Origin: Pseudorasbora parva
Taxonomy: Eukaryota > Chordata > Actinopteri > Cypriniformes > Gobionidae
Assembly: GCF_024679245.1 (NCBI RefSeq)
Contig: NC_090180.1
Location: 12,966,007-13,030,006 of the forward strand
Direction of reading: 5' to 3'
Length of the DNA: 64,000 nucleotides
The position numbers and the translations under genes were made by a program. Below are positions 47,431 through 59,074 of this stretch, in pieces. The notes under the pieces are model-generated. The model was not told where the DNA came from. It did not search any database and worked only from the letters and a program-made list of their open reading frames with translations. Numbering within the stretch: the stretch's first letter is position 1; each line of letters begins with the position of its first letter.

Positions 47431-47518
47431 TAATAGCGTCTTGAACGTCCTGCTTTCGGCAATGTAGAAGCAGCCCTCCTTAGTGAGGATCTTAATGTGC
47501 TTCACATCGTTGTTGTAC
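47431..47518 (-). CDS. vav3: vav3 exon, central SH2 domain
   Basis: Eighty-eight bases between GCAG|GTACAACAAC and CTATTA|GTAAGT on the - strand. The first base completes a Lys codon begun in the 48306 exon; then 29 residues follow, YNNDVKHIKILTKEGCFYIA and ESRTFKTLL. This covers SH2 strands D-F: the VKHIKI strand includes the His of the phosphotyrosine-binding site, and FYIAESR-x-F fits Vav3. The exon ends on a codon boundary, matching the phase-0 start of the next one. Confidence 0.93.
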
Positions 47519-48305
47519 CTGCAGATGGCAGAGAAACATTGTAACCATTCCAGGATTGTCAGTATTTCTACTTCCACAATGTAACCATCTCAAAGGAGTT
47601 TCCCTGGGAATGGGCTGACAAACAAAAGTTAAACCAAGACATATCTTTTTATTTATGGAGCACATAAAAAAGTGCATACTAAAATGCTTTAAATGTGCAA
47701 TTAAAATGCTTTTAACACCGAAGATGAGCCTTAAAAGGAAAGTTCACTCAAAAGAGAACATGAGGATTCATTTTTGGGAGAACTATAATAACTATAACAA
47801 AAGAATAATAATGTCCAGTGGCAGGTTATTCCATGACCTTGGACCAGCTATAGAAAAAACACAATCCCTTTCAATTTTAAACATGAGCGTGTTGTGTACA
47901 CAATTCCCTATCACATAAGGATGTGGGATAGTTCTTTTACCACAGGTCAACACACTCAAGGGACCTAAGCCTCACATAAAAAGGGCAACGTGTTTTGACA
48001 AAGACCCAGTGATTGGTTTAAGCATGAGACAAGCAACTATAAAATGTTCTGAGGCAATAAAGTCCACACTGAGCATGTAGTGTGATAACTCACTGACCAC
48101 ATCCGTGCTACACAATGAGCTGTATGCAAATTCGTGATGCATAATGTATTGGGTTGCATGGACGGAAATGCATAAAGAAAGCTAAGCTTTGTATGCAAAA
48201 GGACATTCGTGCAATAACCTAATCAACCATACATCACAGCTATTTTTATGCACAATAAAAACACGCTTGCTCAAATACATAAAGTGGTATAATAGCTAAA
48301 CGTAC

Positions 48306-48422
48306 TTGATGCTGATGGCATACTCTCTGCTCTCCCGGCTCCTGTATCGCACCAGGTAGGTGCTGTTCTCTCTCTCCATGAGCTCGGACTCTGCGTGGTG
48401 CCTCTCTATGGGCCCGGCGAAC
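48306..48422 (-). CDS. vav3: vav3 exon, N-terminal SH2 domain with FLVR arginine
   Basis: Bounded by GTGAGCAG|GTTCGCC and CATCAA|GTACG on the - strand, 117 bases. The first base completes the Trp codon split from the 48553 exon, giving W-FAGPIERHHAESELMEREN, then STYLVRYRSRESREYAISIK. The W-F/Y-AG-x-x-ER start is the usual opening of Vav SH2 domains, and TYLVRYR holds the FLVR-type Arg that contacts phosphotyrosine. In Vav proteins this domain binds activated receptor or adaptor tyrosines. All key residues are intact. Confidence 0.94.
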
Positions 48423-48552
48423 CTGCTCACACAAGCCAACGTGCATATGGTTGAAACCAAAACAACAGTTTAGCACATGTACAGTAGATATGCAGGTTAT
48501 TTTATGTGTCATGTGGATATTATAGTAAATGTGGTTAAAAATTTAGATTTAC

Positions 48553-48587
48553 CAGGGGTGTGCTGAATAGTCGACTGTCCTGGGTAC
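48553..48587 (-). CDS. vav3: vav3 35-base linker exon
   Basis: A tiny exon between GCTTAG|GTACCC and CCCCTG|GTAAAT on the - strand. It codes VPRTVDYSAHP plus two bases of Trp. It joins SH3 (..PCPC) to SH2 (W-FAGP..) with exact phase match on both sides. The V-P-x-x-VDYS-x-x-PW pattern is the SH3-SH2 linker of Vav3. It is well below the size that open-frame searches report and was found by filling the gap between neighbouring exons. Confidence 0.9.
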
Positions 48588-48717
48588 CTAAGCATGAGAC
48601 ACATTATAAACAAAGTCATGCATATATACACTACCAATTATACCCATTTATGTTAACAAATTAGTTTTGTTGACAAATATAATTAATTATTATTATTATT
48701 GTTACTACTATTATTTA

Positions 48718-49771
48718 CAACAATCTGGCATAACATTATTCTATAATCATGTTGGTCCCCCTTGCAGCCAAACAACCCCTGACCCATCGAGGCATGGACT
48801 CCACTAAACCCCTGAATGTGTGCTGTGGTATCTGGCACCAAGATGTTAACAGCAGATCCTTTAAGTCCTGTAAGTTACCAGATGGTTCCTTCATAGATTG
48901 GACTTGTTTGTTCAGCACATCCCACAGATGCTTGATTGGATTAAGGTCTGGGGAATTTGAAGGCCAAATCAACACAAACTCATTGTTCTCCTGAACCATT
49001 TTTGCTTTGTGGTAAGGTGCATTATTCTGCTGAAAGAGACCACAGCCACCAGGGAATACTGTTTCTCTAAAAGTGTGTACAAAAGTTCTCTCAGTGCAAC
49101 AATGCTTAGGTAGATGGTATATGTCACATTTACATTTATGCATTTGGCAGATGCTTCCAATCCAAAGCAAGCTGCTACAGGGACAATCCCCCTGGAGAAA
49201 CATGGCAACAGAGCACACACTAGTGGTTCATCATGGATGGACCCAAGGTTTCCCAGCAGAACATTGCCCAAAGCATCACACTGCCCCCGTCAGCTTGTGA
49301 TGCACTGTGTATTCTGACACCTTTCTATTAGAACCAGCATTAACTTCTTGAGTAATTTGAACTACACTAGCGTGTCTGTTTGATGAGCATTAATGAGCCT
49401 TGGCCTCCCATGACCCTATCACCAGTTCACCACTGTTCCTTTCTTGGACCACTTTTTATAGATACTGACCACTGCAGACCAGGAACACCCCACAAGACCT
49501 GCAGTTTTGGAGATGCTCTGACCCAGTCATCTAGCCATTACTATTTGGCCCTTGTGAAACTCACTCAAATTCTTATGCTTGCTCATTGTTCCTGCTTCTA
49601 ACACATCAGGGGACAAACAGAGGACAAACAGTTCACTTGCTGCCTAATATATCCCACCCAGTAACAGGTGTCGTGATGAAGAGATAATCAGTGTTATTCA
49701 CTTCACCTGTGTAGATAATCAGTGTTATTCACTTCACCTTATTCACTTCATAATGTTATGCCAGATCGGTG
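48718..49771 (-). pseudogene. Degenerate Tc1-like transposon with inactivated transposase
   Basis: TA-flanked ends CAACAATCTGGCATAACATT (left) and the complement of AATGTTATGCCAGATCGGTG (right) enclose 1054 bp on the - strand. The C-terminal transposase part reads LIWPSNSPDLNPIKHLWDVL: the third catalytic residue, Glu in NPIENLW, is Lys here. ISWCQIPQ/VESMPRWVRG-type C-terminal words follow (49218-48736). Earlier parts are deleted or scrambled, and an unrelated repeat is inserted at about 49118. It lies in the vav3 intron between 48587 and 50399. Confidence 0.85.
49118..49218 (+). repeat. Short dispersed repeat inside the Tc1 copy
   Basis: TTTACATTTATGCATTTGGC AGATGCTTCCAATCCAAAGC ... ACAGGGACAATCCCCCTGGAG is a short fragment of a sequence I recognise as widely dispersed in teleosts. 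It interrupts transposase-like sequence on both sides, so it arrived later than the Tc1 element. Confidence 0.55.
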
Positions 49772-49804
49772 TATGTTTGACTAGATGGACTGGATAGTAA
49801 CAAA

Positions 49805-50017
<213 letters not shown>

Positions 50018-50054
50018 ATTCCTATATTGAAATTGTTAAATTGTATACATTACT

Positions 50055-50330
50055 CCAGTAATTTAATCCCATTACTCCAGTCTTCAGTGTCATATGATCC
50101 TTCATAATTCATACTAAAATGCTGATTTGGTGCTCAAGAAACATTTATTATTTTTAAATAAGCAGCACAACAACATTTGTTTTTGTTTTTTTGGAAATCA
50201 TAATAAAAAAAAAATTCTCAGGATGTGATGTTTGATGACTAAAAGTGTCAAAATAACAGTATAGAAGCCTGAACTGCCATTTTTGATCAATTTAATGCAT
50301 CCTTGCCAAAAAAGTATTAATTAAAAAAAC
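50055..50330 (+). repeat. TGATCCTTCAGAA-family dispersed repeat
   Basis: Contains TTACTCCAGTCTTCAGTGTC, ATATGATCCTTCATAATTCA and TTTTTGATCAATTTAATGCATCC in the family order. It lies just upstream of the vav3 SH3 exon end on the gene's intron side. Confidence 0.65.
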
Positions 50331-50398
50331 TTATATAAATACAAACTGAACAACAGCACTGAAATGATTGTGCAAGTCATCCAAATATAGATACTTAC

Positions 50399-50464
50399 AC
50401 ATGGGCAGGGCTTGACTGCATCACTTGGAAAGAAGCCGGTCTCTTGCGTTGTCAGGATTTTGCC
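50399..50464 (-). CDS. vav3: vav3 exon, end of first SH3 domain
   Basis: Sixty-six bases between TTCCTGGCAG|GGC and CCATGT|GTAAGT on the - strand, coding 22 residues GKILTTQETGFFPSDAVKPC followed by PC. GFFPSDAVKPCPC is diagnostic of the N-terminal SH3 domain end in Vav3. Phase 0 on both sides fits SSWWQ before it and VPRTVDYS after. The P-S-D-A-V ending corresponds to the P-x-x-Y/V ridge of SH3 folds. Confidence 0.94.
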
Positions 50465-52834
50465 CTGCCAGGAAGTGTGGTTGTTAATTGCATTATATTT
50501 GCCTTGAGGCATCGCTCCCCCCTCCCCTTTGCATTAATAAATCTAAGACAATTAGCTCACAACAAGCAGTGAATCTCATTTAGAGCCACAGTTAATTACT
50601 GTTCAGCCCCTACCCATGGTTAAACTCCGTTACGCATCAGAATGAAAGCATCACCTAATGCTGAATAATCATACAACTTCCACAGCAGAACCTCGTGAAT
50701 CATGACACTCGCCAATAAGCCATTGTTTGATATTGCTGCTCCGAGCATATTTGGATTTATGAATAACATTAGACTCGAGTTTCATATTATGTCCTCACGC
50801 AATAGATTGTATTGAGCAATCGCAGGCCGGATGCCAGTTTTAAAATAGGCTCATTTCTTGCATGGCTTCAGCCACAATTATCTGTATATTTTTGGATAAA
50901 AACAGAAATCCCCTTCGACTCAGTACGAAACAACAGCTGGGAGGTTATAATGTGCTGCGAATGTGCCGGAACCAGGTGCCAAAATTTTGCAGATTATGAT
51001 TGATTGCGAGTTTTGCTGAAGATTTGACTGAGGTTGTAATGAGGATCTTCTCAAACCGCTATACTGAAAAATGTATACTTTTCTTTCCAGGCCCCCTTTA
51101 AGATCATCTTTAACAAGTATGAAATGAATTTCAGAAAAATGCACCTCTACCACAAATTAGATTGGAGCTCCAAACTGGAACTGTATTCATGATTTATTTG
51201 GCTTAATAATGTTTCGCTGTAGCTTTTGAAAGCCCTTTATATTTGTTATGCCACAGATAAGCGTATGATAAAGATTAAACTTATTACCCCATTAGAGTAA
51301 ACAGTTGGCAGCCTAAAGGATCAAATTAAATTACAGTGATCGATTGCACTGTTCTGGCAACAGGACAGAGATAATTGTCTTCCAGTAACATGGGAGATGG
51401 ATGCTTAGTGCTCTGTAATTCCATTCTTTGGTGTCATGGGACCCTGAAGATTTAGTAGCCTTATTAAGAGTTAAGTGTCGTTTCACACAAGATAAAATAA
51501 ACCAGTGATGTGCATTATCATTCAATAGTAGCGCTTCTCGCTCCCCTCTATGACCTGCCAAGTGCGTGAAGAACCACAGCAGACACGCACGTCTAGCCAC
51601 TGCCTGTCGCAGTCTGTTGGCTCTGTGAATCTCTTGGCATCCATTTTTGACCTGTAGGTGTTTTTTTTTACCTCGGTGTGTGCTATCAGGCAGAAATAGC
51701 CCAGCATAAAGCATGGGAAATCTCGCTAAGTGTCTATTCCCTGCCGAGCTGTTTGAGGTGCGTCGGCCAGATTGGAGCAACACCAGGAGGAAGATGAGGT
51801 TTTAGTGCCACCATAAACCATAGAGAAAAAGAGCCACGACAGCCTGGCATGAGCCAGAAATAAATAACACAGGAACAGTCTGTGACAATAAGCTTGAGAC
51901 AAAACTGCAATGCTGAAACATGCCTGAACAAAGACTGTGCTCTGCAGTCACTATATCTGACGGCTCATTTAGGTATCAGTGTATATTAAAAAGTAATGTG
52001 AAAGATTATTGTTTCCGGTGAATATTCAATGTAACAGTTGTATATTGTACTAAATGTGTGTTTGCATTAGAGACAGGGTTATTATAATTAACTTAAACTA
52101 AAAACCAAAACCATAAAAAACTTTTTTTTCATTACTTTAAATAACATGGAAGTTACTTAGATAGCTACCAAAGTAACAGTTAACATTTTCATTTAGTCTG
52201 ACTAAATGATGTACTAAAATAAATGTACTAAAATAAAAGTACTAAAATATTTGTTTTTTTTAATGTACTAAAATAAAAAATGAAAGTTATATATAGACAT
52301 TTTTTAAATATAAAAAATACCATGCCAAAACATAAAATTCATTTGAAAACAGAAAAAAAATTAAATAATCAAATTTAAAGTATTCATAAAAGCTAAAAAA
52401 AAAAAAAAATAGCATCTCAATGATGATAAAATATATCTGGGTTGAGTACAGATGTGTTTGTATTTACAGTAGCATAATTGGATACTTAACAAGTTTGTAC
52501 AATAATAATCAAATATTACAATATCTAAAACACTTTATACAACTGCTTTGAGTATAAAGTAATATTAATTAATTAGTTAATTTAACTAATTAATTAATAA
52601 TTCATAATTGATATGTTTTATAATTGACCTAAATGGACTAACAGTCCATTGGTTATGGAAATTCTGGTTACTGCATTTATCATTTGGTTGGAATGTCACA
52701 AGACATATCTGTATAAAAGGTTATGTGTGCCATTTTTGCTTTGAGATATGTTGTGATCAATCTTCAGGGTCACATGACTCCACACAATACAGTACAGCTA
52801 TTAGGTGTTTAAATACTCTGGTACTTTATCTGAC
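50465..52834. other. vav3 intron, mostly single-copy appearance
   Basis: The 50570-51800 part looks non-repetitive and of mixed composition; the 150-residue - frame at 51331-51783 has no recognisable domain, splice context or start and is not called. After about 52070 the sequence becomes a degenerate AT-rich repeat (GGGTTATTATAATTAACTTA, a common dispersed start) with an AT palindrome at 52567-52600. Confidence 0.4.
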
Positions 52835-52965
52835 CTGCCACCAGGAGCTGTGAGGATCGGCACAGATGACCTCTATGACATCACCAATCTGAGCATTCAG
52901 CTGTGGTCCGCCCTGAGGACTGGGGACCCCAAAATAATCTCTGATGACCAACATTTTTGGCAAAC
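52835..52965 (-). CDS. vav3: vav3 exon, main part of first SH3 domain
   Basis: On the - strand TTTTTACAG|GTTTGCC and GGTGGCAG|GTCAGA bound 131 bases. The first two complete Gly; then LPKMLVIRDYFGVPSPQGGP and QLNAQIGDVIEVICADPHSS, ending WWQ. G-LPKM-x-V opens the first SH3 domain of all Vav proteins. The RT-loop region is short and Pro-containing (Y-F-G-V-P-S-P), and GD-V-I-E-V plus the WW pair are conserved. In Vav1 this domain binds Grb2; by analogy it is an adaptor interface here. Confidence 0.93.
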
Positions 52966-53339
52966 CTGTAAAAACAATATTTAACAGTCAAATTGGCCCT
53001 ATATCCAAACCAGGTTAATGGTCTTATTTCGCATGCTTCATTTGTGTAAATAATTCCAAATAAAAGATTTTTGATCACCAAATCCTTTTATTTTTCAACC
53101 ACTTGACCACATGCTGGTACTTAACGCCCACTTCAATAAATTGAAAACCCATTTTCTCATTGAATATTTCAGATTACATACATCAAAGTACAGTACAAAT
53201 GAGGTACTATGAAAAAAGTTAAGAGAGCTATGCAACTTATGAACTTGATAAAACAGAGAGAAACTAGGTAAAATATGCCTGAATGCACATTTTCCCCCAA
53301 AGACAAAGCAAGAAAGCCACAAACAAGCTTCTAAAGCTA

Positions 53340-54090
53340 TAGTGATTTAATATTAATATCAATATTTAGTGTTAATATTGTGTTTTTTGTCACACATCAC
53401 CTAAGTATGAGAGTGTCAGATGACTCCTTCCTATATTACGGAGAACCAGCCAAGAATTTCACCTTGACAATAAATAACAATCATGAAAGTTTGTTGACTA
53501 AATTAGATTTATACATTGTAGGAAGTGCCAGTATATGATTATTAATGTATATTGTCAGTATATGATTATCTTATTTCTGCTTTATATTTTGCATAGCTGA
53601 TGTCAGTTAATAACAAATAATTTCTTAATTTATTTGTTGAATTGAGAATAAAGTTTACCTTATCATTACTGTTTATCTTTCCATAAGATAACTGTGATAG
53701 AACATCCAACCCAGTCAATTGCATTCATCAATCCTTTTGCACTTTATCTAATCAATTGTTGTTAGCTAATCTTGTCTATCCTTTTGTTTATAAAATAATT
53801 GTATTACAGTTGCGTCTTCCTTGTGTTGATAACACAGTAAGAAGTTAACGTTATCTCACAAATCCTTCAGATTGGTCAGTTGACAAACTTCCTACAATTT
53901 ATAATTCTAATTCAGTCAACAATCGTTCATGATTGTTTTTTATTTTCAAGGTGAAATTCCTTGGCTGGTGCACTGTAATATAGGAAGGAATCTTCTGACA
54001 CTCTCACACTCACCTTAGGTGACACATTCACCTTAGTGTGACCCAAAACTTAATATTAATATTAATACTAAATATATCCATAAATCACTA
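53340..54090. mobile_element. Element with about 200-bp inverted terminal repeats
   Basis: Ends TAGTGATTTA/TAAATCACTA, and the arms match over about 200 bases: GAGAGTGTCAGATGACTCCTTCCTATATT faces AATATAGGAAGGAATCTTCTGACACTCTC, and TTTCACCTTGACAATAAATAACAATCATGA faces TCATGATTGTTTTTTATTTTCAAGGTGAAA. The spacer of about 300 bases has no coding sequence. Unassigned superfamily; TA at each edge would fit a mariner-like MITE. Confidence 0.8.
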
Positions 54091-54655
54091 CAAAACAACT
54101 AAGAAAAGTGTTTACCAATCTGCTTATGTTACACTTATTAAAAATGCTTAGTAGCCTCTTAAAAACAGTTAAGGGAAATTAATTTCACATCAAGCAACAC
54201 AAACATTGGTTTTGCTACAATACAGCACTGTGCTGGAGCTCTGTGGATGGCTCTTCCAACCGAAAGCAAATGTCCAATTTTCTCATTCACACAGGACAAA
54301 TAAAGTGACGCATAGCAGCAATTGTTGTTTTCACAATCCCATCCACTAAATCATAGGCAGCCACACCTGCCAATGACAGAGAAGGAGATCATCTGAGACG
54401 GGCTCTTTCTCTTCAGCCTCGATGTATGGTGGTTAATAAAACTGGGGAAAAGCATAAACTCGCCCTGAAGCCTTAGAAAGAGGCTGGGGGTTTCTTCTAG
54501 CATAAAACAACTCCTTAATATCCAGTCTATAAACCTGTTGTTTTTAATACTGCCAGGTGTCCAGGTCTTAAAGCAGACCGTAAAAAAAATGCTATTTTAC
54601 ATGTACTGGAGAGGTTTATGGAGATCTAAGCCACTAGACTGAACTGAACGATTCC
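54091..54655. other. vav3 intron, no feature recognised
   Basis: Mixed sequence with no terminal repeats or splice-bounded frame. Confidence 0.35.
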
Positions 54656-54985
54656 TCTGTAACTAAACGCCTCGGGTTACGAATGTAACCTAGGTTCCCT
54701 GAGAAGGGCAATGAAAGACTACGTCTGGCAAGACGCTATGGGGACGCTTCAGCGCAACCGGTGTTAGAAGCACGAGCGCAAATGCAACAGTTCTATTGGC
54801 CGGCGAGACTGTGAATATAAAAGGGCGCCTGAGGAACATGTCATCTCTTTATTTTTCTAAAAGAGATGTGGAAGGCACCCTGAAAGCATGGTAGCGAGAC
54901 GCAGTATCTTGTTCCCCTTCTCAGGGGACCTATGTTTCATTTGTACACCTTTCGAATGGGAACTCGAAAATACGTCTGACAAGAT
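54656..54985. repeat. CCTCGGGTTACGAATGTAACC dispersed repeat
   Basis: Contains GGGTTACGAATGTAACCTAG GTTCCCTGAGAAGGG and ATGGGGACGCTTCAGCG, a dispersed cyprinid repeat recognised from general knowledge. Two near-repeats of TACGTCTGGCAAGACGCTATGGGGA stand at 54721 and 54970. A related CCGGGGTTACGACAG word at 55491 may be its other end. Confidence 0.5.
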
Positions 54986-54988
54986 GCT

Positions 54989-55840
54989 ATGGGGAACAGG
55001 TACCCACTCCGCCATGCTGATGTGAATGCATCCCCTAAAAAAGCGAACTCTCTCCTGACCTTACTGTCAGAGTCAGATTCCACAAAGTTACACAGAGGAG
55101 AGTGCCACTCACATTCTGAAACAAGAAATCTCGTCCCTTCTAAACAAGTTAGTGAGTCAGGTGGTGCCCTACAAACCGATAAATCAGGGATTTTATTCTT
55201 GTTATTTCAGGGAGCTGTCCATATCTCTGCCATAGGTGGATCTCGAACACGAGATGATGAAAGAGAACAATTGTTTACTGTCATAATCCCGGTTCTCTGA
55301 AACATCGCACAAGAAACGAATATATTTACGGGAGAACAGCAGGATTCATATACCCTCAGGTAAGGGGGGAAGCCTAACTGGGCATTGGCTGCATGCTTCT
55401 GTCTGTCTTACCAGACTTGGTGCAATTGGATGCTTCTGTAGTCAGATACAGATACCCTTCCCATTGGTGGATCTCTCCACTCGATGAAAACCGGGGTTAC
55501 GACAGTTTTTTCCTGCTATTAGGGCTGCACGATAAATCGCAATAAAACCACATGAAATTTGGCAAAGGCTTTGATTATTGCATTCGCAGCTTCTCAGTGT
55601 GGCACGACTGTGATCAGTAGTAAACGCTGCTCTGCAAGCCAGAGGGCGCTCTTGTTCAGAGGGCTCCAAGTGTATGCCGTAGAAACACGATAGCTGACTG
55701 GTGCTGACCTGCCCTTGCCTGAAGGTAACCAAAAGGATACACATATGTGACATCCCAGGTATTTTATATGGTGTTCACCAGCAGTCTCAAATTTGTGACA
55801 GAATTATTAAAATCATAACCGTTACGGGTACAGATTTCTT
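54989..55840. repeat. Mixed repeat region with AGGGCTGCACGATAAATCGC element start
   Basis: The word AGGGCTGCACGATAAATCGCAATAAAACC (55522-55550) is a common start of a dispersed hAT-like fish element. The preceding 103-residue + frame (54989-55300) lies between the repeat words at 54656 and 55491 and shows no domain. Not called as a gene. Confidence 0.4.
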
Positions 55841-55842
55841 AA

Positions 55843-56047
55843 AGGGTGGAGTTTCAGGCCAAAACACAACATGTCAACATTAACATCAGTTGAGGGCTGC
55901 TACAACAACTTTTAAATGACAATATCCTGGCCGGACTACTGTTGTCAGTGATATAAATATTTGAAATTAACATTATTTCTTAATGTCTAGTGACATATCA
56001 AGGCCATTTTATGATTAATTGAAATTAATTCTTACATACAGTTCCTT
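55843..56047 (+). repeat. 205-bp dispersed repeat, copy 1 of 2
   Basis: GGGTGGAGTTTCAGGCCAAA ... CCTGGCCGGACTACTGTTGT ... AAGGCCATTTTATGATTAAT is repeated nearly base for base at 63090-63292. Left TTAAAGG (55839) and right CCTTTAA (56046) words suggest these are parts of a TTAA-flanked element. Confidence 0.8.
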
Positions 56048-56049
56048 TA

Positions 56050-57114
56050 AGAGAATATCCATTGATGTGTTCTTGGTTAACTTATAACTTTATTTGATAT
56101 CTGCAATGTATTCATGGGCTGAACCAAGGAGATGCTCTACCTGCTGAAATTTGTATGAACATTACTTCCTGAAGAAAGAATCCATTTACGTTGTTCATAT
56201 TATAATTTCTCAATAAAGCACTCAATCAGCAGTAGTTACTGAAGTACAATGTTGTAGAAGTGAATGCTCCAATTAACACAGCCAAATGTGCCAGATCAAT
56301 TTTTTTCCCAATCCAGTACAGAGAACTGTGTAGGTAATGAAGATAATAAAACTGCTTTAACTGTAGGGTCTATAACTTTATCTGTCAGCACACTTGATGT
56401 AAAAGTAACATGTTGGTCAAAACACTCTGTTTAATTTAGAAATGAATCATTCAAATGAAACAACAATAAAACAAGCAAATTTTGTGCCGTTTCTATAATA
56501 TATTGTTTCTGACCACTTCTTCCTCCCATCAACATGAACACACCCTTTCAGCACTTCAGGATTGTTATTTAGTCCCAGTAGAGCAAAACAGAACAGCAGC
56601 AATTTTGAAAATCAGCAAGTGTTTAAGCTGAGTACGAAGTTTTTACAATTCTGAAAATAAAATGATGTGGTAGTGTTTTTGGAGCAAAATGAGAAGATCC
56701 CCTGGCTGTTTACAAGATATAATTCTGCGAATGACAAAACACATAACAAGGTCACCACACAGTTGCAAAAAAAACCTGTCCTTGCCAATTAAAAGTATTT
56801 ATATATTTTATTATAAGTACTAATTTATTTATCCATTGTTTGTTCGTTTTTCTTGTTGTTTTTTTGTGGTGGCGGTAAACAAATATTACAAAACACAAAA
56901 AACACAAAGGAATGTCCACATTATAATACATTTGTATAACTTATTTTTTGGATTTTTTTAAAAATTAATATACATATAATAATATAGTGTGGTCATTCAA
57001 AATATATTTTTTTTGCATTAATAAGATAAAGAGGCTCAAGGTGAATGGAGAGATAGCAATGAAAAGTGATTACAATATGTCTCAGACTTTACCAGGCATA
57101 AAGCTCACAAATCT
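56050..57114. other. vav3 intron, no feature recognised
   Basis: AT-rich sequence without terminal repeats. No open frame of note on either strand. Confidence 0.4.
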
Positions 57115-57514
57115 CACACACCCAGTGGCAGAGCCAGAGGGGTGTCCAGGGTGGCACTGACACCTGACTGGCCACCCTGGGTGCCACCCCAAAATTTAGT
57201 TTGATATTTCTATTTCACCTAGAAAAAAAGCATGTTGACATGCAGCGGCGCTGCACATTGTTCATGCTATTAACGTTGAATATTATGAGAATATTATCAT
57301 TAGTTGTTACCAAACAGATGGGGGTCGCACACAAGCGCAGAGTTGTTCAAAATCCTGTCGTGCCTTTCACATGGTTTTCCATTAAAAGCAATTTGTCTCA
57401 AAACGTTTTTAATGTATAATGACTTCACCCTAGGCTGGAAGCATGTGGGAGACATTTTTCAGTATTTTTATCTCTGTGCAAAGTCCGTGTTTATGGAAAG
57501 ATATAACTAATATA

Positions 57515-59074
57515 CAGGTCCTTCTCAAAAAATTAGCATATGTGATAAAAGTTCATTATTTTCCACAATGTAATGATAAAAAAATATTAAACTTTCATAT
57601 ATTTTAGATTCATTGCACACCAACTGAAATATTTCAGGTCTTTTATTGTTTTAATACTGATGATTTTGGCATACAGCTCATGAAAACCCCAAATTCCTGT
57701 CTCAAAAAATTAGCATATCATGAAAAGGTTCTCTAAACGAGCTATTAACCTAATCATCTGAATCAACTAATTAACTCTAAACACCTGCAAAAGATTCCTG
57801 AGGCTTTTAAAAACTCCCAGCCTGGTTCATTAAAAACTCAAAACTGCAATCATGGGTAAGACTGCCGACCTGACTGCTGTCCAGAAGGCCATCATTGACA
57901 CCCTCAAGCGAGAGGGTAAGACACAGAAAAAATTTTCTGAACGAATAGGCTGATCCCAGAGTGCTGTATCAAAGCACCTCAGTGGGAAGTCTGTGGGAAG
58001 GAAAAAGTGTGGCAAAAAACGCTGTACAACGAGAAGAGGTGACCGGACCCAGAGGAAGATTGTGGAGAAGGACCGATTCCAGACCTTGGGGGACCTGCGG
58101 AAGCAGTGGACTGAGTCTGGAGTAGAAACATCCAGAGCCACCGTGCACAGGTGTGTGCAGGAAATGGGCTACAGGTGCCGCATTCCCCAAGTCAAGCCAC
58201 TTTGGGCTACAGAGAAGCAGCACTGGACTGTTGCTCAGTGGTCCAAAGTACTTTTTTCGGATGAAAGCAAATTTTGCATGTCATTCGGAAATCAAGGTGC
58301 CAGAGTCTGGAGGAAGACTGGGGAGAAGGAAATGCCAAAATGCCAAAAGTCCAGTGTCAAGTACCCACAGTCAGTGATGTCAGCTGCTGGTGTTGGTCCA
58401 CTGTGTTTTATCAAGGGCAGGGTCAATGCAGCTAGCTATCAGGAGATATGGGAGCACTTCATGCTTCCATCAGCTGAAAAGCTTTATGGAGATGAAGATT
58501 TGGTTTTTCAGCACGACCTGGCACCTTCTCACAGTGCCAAAACCACTGGTAAATGGTTTACTGACCATGGTATTACTGTGTTCAATTGGCCTGCCAACTC
58601 TCCTGACCTGAACCCCATAGAGAATCTGTGGGATATTGTGAAGAGAAAGTTGAGAGACGCAAGACCCAACACTCTGGATGAGCTTAAGGCCGCTATCGAA
58701 GCATCCTGGGCCTCCATAACACCTCAGCAGTGCCACAGGCTGATCGCCTCCATGCCACGCCACATTGAAGCAGTCATTTCTGCTAAAGGATTCCCGACCA
58801 AGTATTGAGTGCATAACTGAACATAATTATCTGAAGGTTGACTTTTTTTGTATTAAAAACACTGGTCGGATGAAATATGCTATTTTTTTTAGATAGGAAT
58901 TTTGGGTTTTCATGAGCTGTATGCCAAAATCATCAGTATTAAAACAATAAAAGACCTGAAATATTTCAGTTGGTGTGCAATGAATCTAAAATATATGAAA
59001 GTTTAATTTTTATCATTACATTATGGAAAATAATGAACTTGTATCACATATGCTAATCTTTTGAGAAAGACCTG
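57515..59074 (+). mobile_element. Tc1/mariner transposon, nearly intact
   Basis: TA-flanked (57513-57514, 59075-59076), 1560 bp, with inverted repeats of about 170 bp starting CAGGTCCTTCTCAAAAAATT and ending with the complement of CAGGTCTTTCTCAAAAGATT. The arms contain an inner CATGAGCTGTATGCCAAAAT word, on which both ends agree. Only scattered differences distinguish the arms, so this is a comparatively young copy. Confidence 0.95.
57852..58808 (+). pseudogene. Tc1-like transposase with one stop codon
   Basis: ATG at 57852 opens MGKTADLTAVQKAIIDTLKR, the first helix-turn-helix. A single in-frame TGA at 57951-57953 breaks the frame after FSERIG, then SQSAVSKHLSGKSVGRKK continues the DNA-binding region. 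From 57993 the frame is open to the stop at 58806-58808. The catalytic core is complete: VLFSDESKF, VFQHDLAPSHSAK and [14 protein letters not shown], with 34 residues between the second Asp and the Glu (DD34E). The protein would be 318 codons, somewhat short of the roughly 340 of most Tc1 transposases. The stop makes this copy non-autonomous unless it is read through. Confidence 0.92.

Noticed and set aside
51331..51783. 150-residue - strand open frame in a vav3 intron
   Set aside because: No recognisable motif, no splice context linking it to vav3, and overlapping frames on the same strand; treated as chance.
54989..55300. 103-residue + strand frame
   Set aside because: Lies between words of one dispersed repeat and has no recognisable domain or gene-like start context.
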